This document shows, piece by piece, positions 59,194 through 64,000 of a DNA stretch of 64,000 nucleotides. A program made the position numbers and the translations under genes. Numbering within the stretch: the first letter of the stretch is position 1; every line of letters starts with the position of its first letter. The stretch is taken from NCBI RefSeq assembly GCF_028583545.1, contig NZ_CP087106.1, positions 5,377,001 through 5,441,000 on the forward strand, written 5' to 3'. Origin of the DNA: Methylobacterium sp. NMS14P (GTDB lineage: Bacteria > Pseudomonadota > Alphaproteobacteria > Rhizobiales > Beijerinckiaceae). Under the pieces are notes generated by a model. That model made no database searches. It was not told the origin of the DNA and worked only from the letters and a program-made list of their open reading frames with translations.

Positions 59194-61514
59194 TCCGGTC
59201 TCCGGCCGAGGTTGCGCACGAGCAGGTGAGTCGAGCCGGCGAGGCCGCCGGCCAGGAGCAGGCCGGCGAGGCCGAAGAGACCGGCGTGGAGCGAGAGCCA
59301 GCCCGCCGCGACGCGGCGGAGGTTGCCCGGGGCCGGCGCCAGGGTCGCCACGTAGCGGGGCTCGGCCGCCGCCTCGACCGCCACGCCGCCGTCGACGGAC
59401 GAGAGCGCGGCGAGGCGCCCCGCGGGCCGCGCCCAGACCCGCGGATGGACGAGGCAGGCCATCGCCTCGCGCAGGCCCGCCGCGGTCGGCGCCGTCACCA
59501 GGGTGATCAGGTCGTCCGGGGCGGGCCCGGTCACGCCCTGGGCCAGGAGGGCGGCGGCGTCCGTCAGGACGGGGGCGGACGGCCGCGCGCCGGGCCGCGT
59601 CGCGGCCTCGGCCACGGCGTCGGGCGCGGGATGGGCCAGGGCGCTGCAGGCGGCGAGGCCGTCGGTCCGCAGCACGCGCCGCCGCAGCGCCGGCCCGCTC
59701 TCGCGCGCCGGCACGGCGTCCCGCCCGGCCCAGGCGTCGAACACGGCCCGGGGATCGAGGCCGGCGGCGGCCAGCACGGTGCCGTCGAGGGCCGGGGCGG
59801 GCGAGACCACCACGGTCGGCCCGGTGATCCCGGCCCGGCCGGCCGCGAACGCGAAGGGCAGCACCCGCCCGGCGGCGAGGCCCAGGCGCGCCGCGAGGGT
59901 CGCCGCCGCCGCCATCGTGTCCCGATCGGGATTGGGGACCACGAGGGTCGGGCGCCGGCCGGCCGTCGCGTACGGGAAGGCGTCGGCGACGGTCTCGGCG
60001 AGCTCGGGCTGGCGCCCGATCCGCGCGAGCGGCGGGAGGGTCAGGCGGCTGGTGGCGGCCAGGAACAGCCGCTCGGTCGGCGCCGCCGCGTCGTCCGGGC
60101 AGGCCCGGTCGTCCCCGCGCGGCAGCTCCGCGCGGATCGCGATCCGGTTCTGGCCGGGCCGGAGCAGCCGCAGCGGGAGGACCACCGCGCGCCGGGTCAT
60201 CGCCTCGCCGCCCGGCCGGCCCAGCGGCGTGCTCGCCGCGTTGGCACCGTTGATCGCCACGACGATCTGGGCGCCGGGGGCGAGGCCGGCCGGATAGGCC
60301 GCGTCGAGGTCGAGGATCAGCTTGTCGTAATCGGCCGGCATGAAATCGTGCGGCAGCGCGAGGTCGAAGGCGATCCGGTGGGTGCGCGCGGCGACGTGGG
60401 CGTCCGGGATGCCGAGATCCGCGAAGGTCAGGGTCTCGCCCCCGGAGACCGGGCGCCCGCCCGCGTCCGCCAGGGCCCGGCGGCCCTGCGGCGTCCCGGG
60501 CCGGTCGGCGCGCGCGATCTCCTCGAGCTGCCCCAGGGCCGCGGTCACGTCCGCCTCCTCCGGCCCGGTGACGACCAGGACCGGGCGACGCTCCGCGCCC
60601 CGCGGCAGGAGGGCGAGGCGCGGCCCGGTCACGGGGCCGAGCGGCGCCAGATCCAGGCTCGCGGCCAGCTCGGAGACGCGCCCGACCGCGAGCGCCAGCC
60701 CGTCGCCGGCCTCGACGGAAGGCGCGAACTCGGCCGCGGGCTGCCGGAAGGCCCCGAGGAGGACCGCGGCCTGCAGGGCGGCGAGCGCCCGCTCGACGGC
60801 GCGCGGGCTCAGCTTCCCGCCGGTCTGGAGCAGGCGGACCGGCACCGCACCGTCGGGGCCACCGCCGATCGCCGCCAGATCGGCCGGCGCCTGCGGGCCG
60901 TCCGTGACCGCGAGGAGGCCGGTCGTCTCGGGGTCGATCTGCGTCCACAGCTCGTAGGTCGCCGGCACCGCGCAGTCGACGCGGTGACGCTGCGCCACCG
61001 CGATATCGATGCGGTTGAAGCCCCGGGACAGCGTCCCCGCGGGCAGGTCGAAGGCGAGGCTGCGGAGCCCGCGGCTGCCGTCGATCGCGCCGCTGCCCAG
61101 GGCGGCGCCGTTGACGCTGAGCGTCAGCCGCGCGGTGTCGGGCAGGATCGAGACCGCGGCCATGTAGCCGACCTGGAAGCGCCCGCCCGCCCGCGCCTCG
61201 GCCTCGGTGGCGTAGAACGCGAAGGTCAGGCGGCCATTCTCGCCCCAGAGCCGCATCGGTGCGGCGATCGACGGCAGCCGCCGGAGGGTCGGACCGCGCT
61301 CGGCGACGACCGGATCCGCCGCGCCGGCCGCGGGCGGCGGCGGCGCGACGGGCGCGGCGACCGCCGCCCGCTCGGGCGACGGCAGCGTCAGGACCGGGGC
61401 CGCCCCGACCCCCGAGAAGGTCTGGGCCCGGGCGCCCGCGGCGCCGGCCAGGAGGCCGCCCGCGGCGCAGGTCAGGAGGCCGGCCGCGAGGACCGGGCGA
61501 AGGCCGTGGCGCAT
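59190..61514 (-). CDS. bcsB: Cellulose synthase periplasmic subunit BcsB
   Basis: A 774-residue BcsB: signal peptide to about 30, periplasmic carbohydrate-binding/flavodoxin-like domains with GFNRIDIAVAQRHRVDC and NAASTPLGRPGGEAM, and one C-terminal membrane anchor (LFGLAGLLLAGGLAGSTHLLV). It pairs with BcsA to carry the glucan across the periplasm and is needed for catalysis. It ends in an overlap with bcsZ and starts 7 bases after the bcsA stop, indicating an operon. Confidence 0.92.
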   Translation of the reverse strand: MRHGLRPVLAAGLLTCAAGGLLAGAAGARAQTFSGVGAAPVLTLPSPERAAVAAPVAPPPPAAGAADPVVAERGPTLRRLPSIAAPMRLWGENGRLTFAFYATEAEARAGGRFQVGYMAAVSILPDTARLTLSVNGAALGSGAIDGSRGLRSLAFDLPAGTLSRGFNRIDIAVAQRHRVDCAVPATYELWTQIDPETTGLLAVTDGPQAPADLAAIGGGPDGAVPVRLLQTGGKLSPRAVERALAALQAAVLLGAFRQPAAEFAPSVEAGDGLALAVGRVSELAASLDLAPLGPVTGPRLALLPRGAERRPVLVVTGPEEADVTAALGQLEEIARADRPGTPQGRRALADAGGRPVSGGETLTFADLGIPDAHVAARTHRIAFDLALPHDFMPADYDKLILDLDAAYPAGLAPGAQIVVAINGANAASTPLGRPGGEAMTRRAVVLPLRLLRPGQNRIAIRAELPRGDDRACPDDAAAPTERLFLAATSRLTLPPLARIGRQPELAETVADAFPYATAGRRPTLVVPNPDRDTMAAAATLAARLGLAAGRVLPFAFAAGRAGITGPTVVVSPAPALDGTVLAAAGLDPRAVFDAWAGRDAVPARESGPALRRRVLRTDGLAACSALAHPAPDAVAEAATRPGARPSAPVLTDAAALLAQGVTGPAPDDLITLVTAPTAAGLREAMACLVHPRVWARPAGRLAALSSVDGGVAVEAAAEPRYVATLAPAPGNLRRVAAGWLSLHAGLFGLAGLLLAGGLAGSTHLLVRNLGRRPE

Positions 61515-61521
61515 CGGGACC

Positions 61522-64000
61522 TCAGGCGGCGGAGCGGATGGCGGCGGGATCGGCGGGCGCGCGGACGAGCGCGCGGAAGTCGGGGCCGCGGACGATGTCG
61601 GCGGCGCGGGCCGGCTCGGGACGCTCGGCGCCGGCGAGGGCGAAGATCCCCGCGAGCCAGGCGGCCGGGTCGAGACGCGGCTCGGCGGCCTCCGTGCCGG
61701 GCGTCGCGGCGGGGGCCTCGGCCGCGGCGAGCCTGGCGACCGCCTGCCGCCAGACCGCTTCCGTGAGCGGGATCGCGACGGAGACGTCCGGCTCGGCCGC
61801 CCGGAGCGGGACCGCCACTGGCAGGGGCGCGGGTACGGGCGCGGGTACGGGCGCGGGTACGGGCGTGGGCACGGGCTGGGCCGGTGCCGGCTCGGCGGTC
61901 GCCGGTGCGGCGACCGGAGCGGCGACCGGGGCGGCGACCGGGGCGGCGACCGCGACGGGAGCCGGTCCCGCCGGGACGACGGCCGCGGCGGCCTGCTCGA
62001 CGACGAGCACGTCGGCGACGGGCAGGGGGATCGACGCCGCCCGCCGGATCTCCGCCGGGGCCGCCGGCGCCGGGGCGATCGCGGCCGGGACCTCCGGAGC
62101 GGTCGCGGGGGCGCCGCCGCGGTCCCGGAGCGCGTAGGTGACGGCCCGGACCGGCTCGGTGAAGCCCCAGATCAGGAAGCGGAGGCTTCCGGAGAGCAGG
62201 TCCTTCGGCCGGCGCCGGCCCGACAGGAACGCCTGCAGGGCGGAGACGTCGCCGTACATCAGCTCGGCGAGCCCGCGGAACAGCGGCGCGCCGGCTCCCG
62301 CGGAGGTGACATCCCAGGCGACGTCCCAGGTGTCGCCCGACAGGCCGACGCGCGGGCGGAAGGCGAGGACCGCGTCGGACCCCTCGGCGAGGACGATCCG
62401 GCCCGGGCTGCCGGCCTCGGCCGCGGCCGGCCAGGTCGACCCGTCGCAGCGGCGCAGGCGGCAGCCCTCGGCGGAGGCGCGCTCCACCATCACCTCGAAC
62501 ACCGCGCCGCCGACCGACGCGACGGCGCGCCGGTTCACCGGCAGGCTGTGGCTGCGCTCGGTCTGACGGCGCTCGGCCACGACGCCGAGGGCCGCGCCCG
62601 CGATGACGAGGTTGAACAGGCACCAGAGCCCGACGACGAGCATCAGGCTGGTGACGCCCGGCTCGTAGAGGTAGCGCCACGCGGCCGTCGCGCAGCCCGC
62701 CGCCAGCGCCCCGAAGATCGCGAAGAACGGCCACGCCAGCCCTGACAGGTGGTCGCGGTCGAGCCCGAGACCCTTGTTGGTGACGGTGAAGCTCGGCTTG
62801 CGGGGCGACAGCACCACCGAGACGATGGAGCGGGCGAGGTAGACCCCCTGCACGTACTCGTAGAGTTCGGAGACCCACGGCCAGCGCACGTGCCCGTAGA
62901 GGTAGTTCTGCATCATCATGTTGGCGACCACGTAGGTCGCCGTGTAGACCAGCGCCTCGTCGATCGAGGAGACGAAGATCTTCACGTCGAAGAAGATGTG
63001 CAGCAGCGGCGCCAGCATGAAGATCAGGCGCGGCAGCGGGAAGAACCAGAAGGTCATGCTCGACAGGTAGCAGAGCCTCTGGATCGGCTTCAGGCCGCGC
63101 TTGAACAGCGGATTCTTCAGGAGCATGATCTGGAACATGCCCTGGCACCAGCGCGCCCGCTGGCCGATGAAGTCGGCGAAGGTCTCGGGCTGGAGGCCGG
63201 CGATCAGCGGCCGGTCGACGTAGGCGCTGGTCCAGCCGCGGGCGTGCAGCTCGAAGGCGGTCTCGCAATCCTCCGTGATGGTGACGCCCGAGAACCCGCC
63301 CACCGCGTCGAGGGCGCTCCGCCGCAGCAGCGCCGCCGAGCCGCAGAAGAACGAACCGTTCCACTTGTCGAGGCCGGCCTGCGTGACCCCGTAGAACATC
63401 TCGTTCTCGGACGGCATCCGGGTGAAGGTCCGCAGGTTCCGCTCGATCGGGTCCGGGTTGATGAAGACGTGCGGGGTCTGCACCAGGAACAGCTTCGGGT
63501 CCCGGGCGAACAGGCCCACGGTCTCCTGCAGGAACGGCCGGAACGGCGCGTGGTCGGCGTCGAGTACCAGCACGAGGTCGGCGCGGGCCTGGGTCAGCCC
63601 GTTGTTGAGGTTGCCGGCCTTGGCGTGCGCGTTGCGCGCCCGGGTCAGGTAGCGGACGCCCAGCGCCGCGCAGAGCGCCTGCAGATCGGCGCGGCGGGCC
63701 CGCGCCGCGCCGGCCCTGGCGGGGTCCGGGTCGTCGCATTTCTGGTCCGTGCCGCCGTCGTCCAGCAGCCAGACGGTGGCCCGGCCGGCCGGGTAGTCGA
63801 GGTTGCGCGCCGCCGCCAGCGTGAGGCCCAGGATCTCGGCGGATTCGTTGTAGGACGGGATGAAGATGTCGACGGTGGGAAGGTCCGCCTCGGGCAGCGC
63901 CGGCGCGGCGCCGCGGGCCAGCGGCGCGACGTTGATGATCAGGCTGACCGTGAGGATCAGCACGCAGTAGAGTTCCGCGAGGGCCAGCACGACGCCGAGC
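61522..64000 (-). CDS. bcsA: Cellulose synthase catalytic subunit BcsA (partial, 5' end outside)
   Basis: About 826 codons are visible; the N-terminus lies beyond the window. GT2 domain motifs are present in order: IPSYNESAEI, DDGG, LDADHAPF (D-x-D), TITEDCETA (TED) and QRARWCQG (QxxRW). Several membrane segments follow, then a PilZ-like domain with RRQTER (R-x-x-x-R, for c-di-GMP) but ERASAEG where D/N-x-S-x-x-G is usual. The last 230 residues are an Ala/Pro/Val repeat tail encoded by 12-bp tandem repeats (around 61824-61876 and 61908-61955), far longer than in typical BcsA. It polymerises UDP-glucose into cellulose. Confidence 0.93.
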   Translation of the reverse strand, partial: LGVVLALAELYCVLILTVSLIINVAPLARGAAPALPEADLPTVDIFIPSYNESAEILGLTLAAARNLDYPAGRATVWLLDDGGTDQKCDDPDPARAGAARARRADLQALCAALGVRYLTRARNAHAKAGNLNNGLTQARADLVLVLDADHAPFRPFLQETVGLFARDPKLFLVQTPHVFINPDPIERNLRTFTRMPSENEMFYGVTQAGLDKWNGSFFCGSAALLRRSALDAVGGFSGVTITEDCETAFELHARGWTSAYVDRPLIAGLQPETFADFIGQRARWCQGMFQIMLLKNPLFKRGLKPIQRLCYLSSMTFWFFPLPRLIFMLAPLLHIFFDVKIFVSSIDEALVYTATYVVANMMMQNYLYGHVRWPWVSELYEYVQGVYLARSIVSVVLSPRKPSFTVTNKGLGLDRDHLSGLAWPFFAIFGALAAGCATAAWRYLYEPGVTSLMLVVGLWCLFNLVIAGAALGVVAERRQTERSHSLPVNRRAVASVGGAVFEVMVERASAEGCRLRRCDGSTWPAAAEAGSPGRIVLAEGSDAVLAFRPRVGLSGDTWDVAWDVTSAGAGAPLFRGLAELMYGDVSALQAFLSGRRRPKDLLSGSLRFLIWGFTEPVRAVTYALRDRGGAPATAPEVPAAIAPAPAAPAEIRRAASIPLPVADVLVVEQAAAAVVPAGPAPVAVAAPVAAPVAAPVAAPATAEPAPAQPVPTPVPAPVPAPVPAPLPVAVPLRAAEPDVSVAIPLTEAVWRQAVARLAAAEAPAATPGTEAAEPRLDPAAWLAGIFALAGAERPEPARAADIVRGPDFRALVRAPADPAAIRSAA

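Noticed and set aside
55191..61766. Several long rightward open frames opposite the bcs genes
   Set aside because: All are antisense shadows of recognised Bcs proteins in very GC-rich DNA.

Overview
The window is GC-rich chromosomal DNA from an alphaproteobacterium. The best fit is a Methylobacterium/Methylorubrum-type member of the Hyphomicrobiales. This is inferred from the MucR-family regulator, DUF1491 and DUF2336 proteins, the BcsN-type cellulose operon, very high GC and the style of the intergenic repeats; no 16S or other marker is present.

Layout. (1) 1-12924 is ordinary chromosome: the end of a dipeptide epimerase, a ketopantoate-reductase-like enzyme, a sensor kinase with a peptidoglycan-binding neighbour, a GNAT enzyme, a cupin, a MucR-type regulator lacking its zinc cysteines, a hotdog thioesterase, hemF and a RecD-like helicase. 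(2) 13006-29002 is a compact integrated element of about 16 kb in a tRNA-Ser(CGA) gene. It is bounded by a 43-bp direct repeat and has a tyrosine integrase beside the intact tRNA. It carries an AlpA-type activator/excisionase, a ribbon-helix-helix regulator, a prim-pol/helicase, a Nu1-like small-terminase candidate, an 850-aa tape-measure protein with a lytic transglycosylase domain, and many small unknown genes. I see no large terminase, portal, capsid, tail tube or lysis genes. That makes it look like a phage satellite, or a strongly reduced prophage, and it is the main candidate for an undescribed system here. (3) 29395-39600 is a metal-uptake island: nikABCDE-nikR behind a perfect GTATGA-N16-TCATAC operator, a TonB receptor pseudogene, then a cobalamin-riboswitch-controlled operon of an intact TonB receptor and a DUF1624 membrane protein. 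The NikR has lost all four canonical nickel ligands. (4) 39937-53063 holds an outer-membrane protein, an RND efflux pump with its adaptor, CsbD-like and M48 peptidase genes, a DUF4272 protein, a flavin oxidase and a deaminase. (5) 53825-64000 is a cellulose synthesis operon on the minus strand, bcsA-bcsB-bcsZ-TPR-bcsN followed by a receiver-Hpt protein; bcsA runs off the window.

How the parts work together. In the element, AlpA and the ribbon-helix-helix regulator are divergently placed around a repeated 12-bp site. AlpA heads the replication operon that ends in prim-pol, and the regulator is translationally coupled to the integrase. The nik operon is one overlapping transcription unit whose last members are its own regulator and a broken outer-membrane receptor. 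The Bcs genes overlap or nearly abut and should be co-transcribed.

Starts were chosen from Shine-Dalgarno sequences, overlaps and family lengths. Functions come from recognised motifs read by eye, without database searches.
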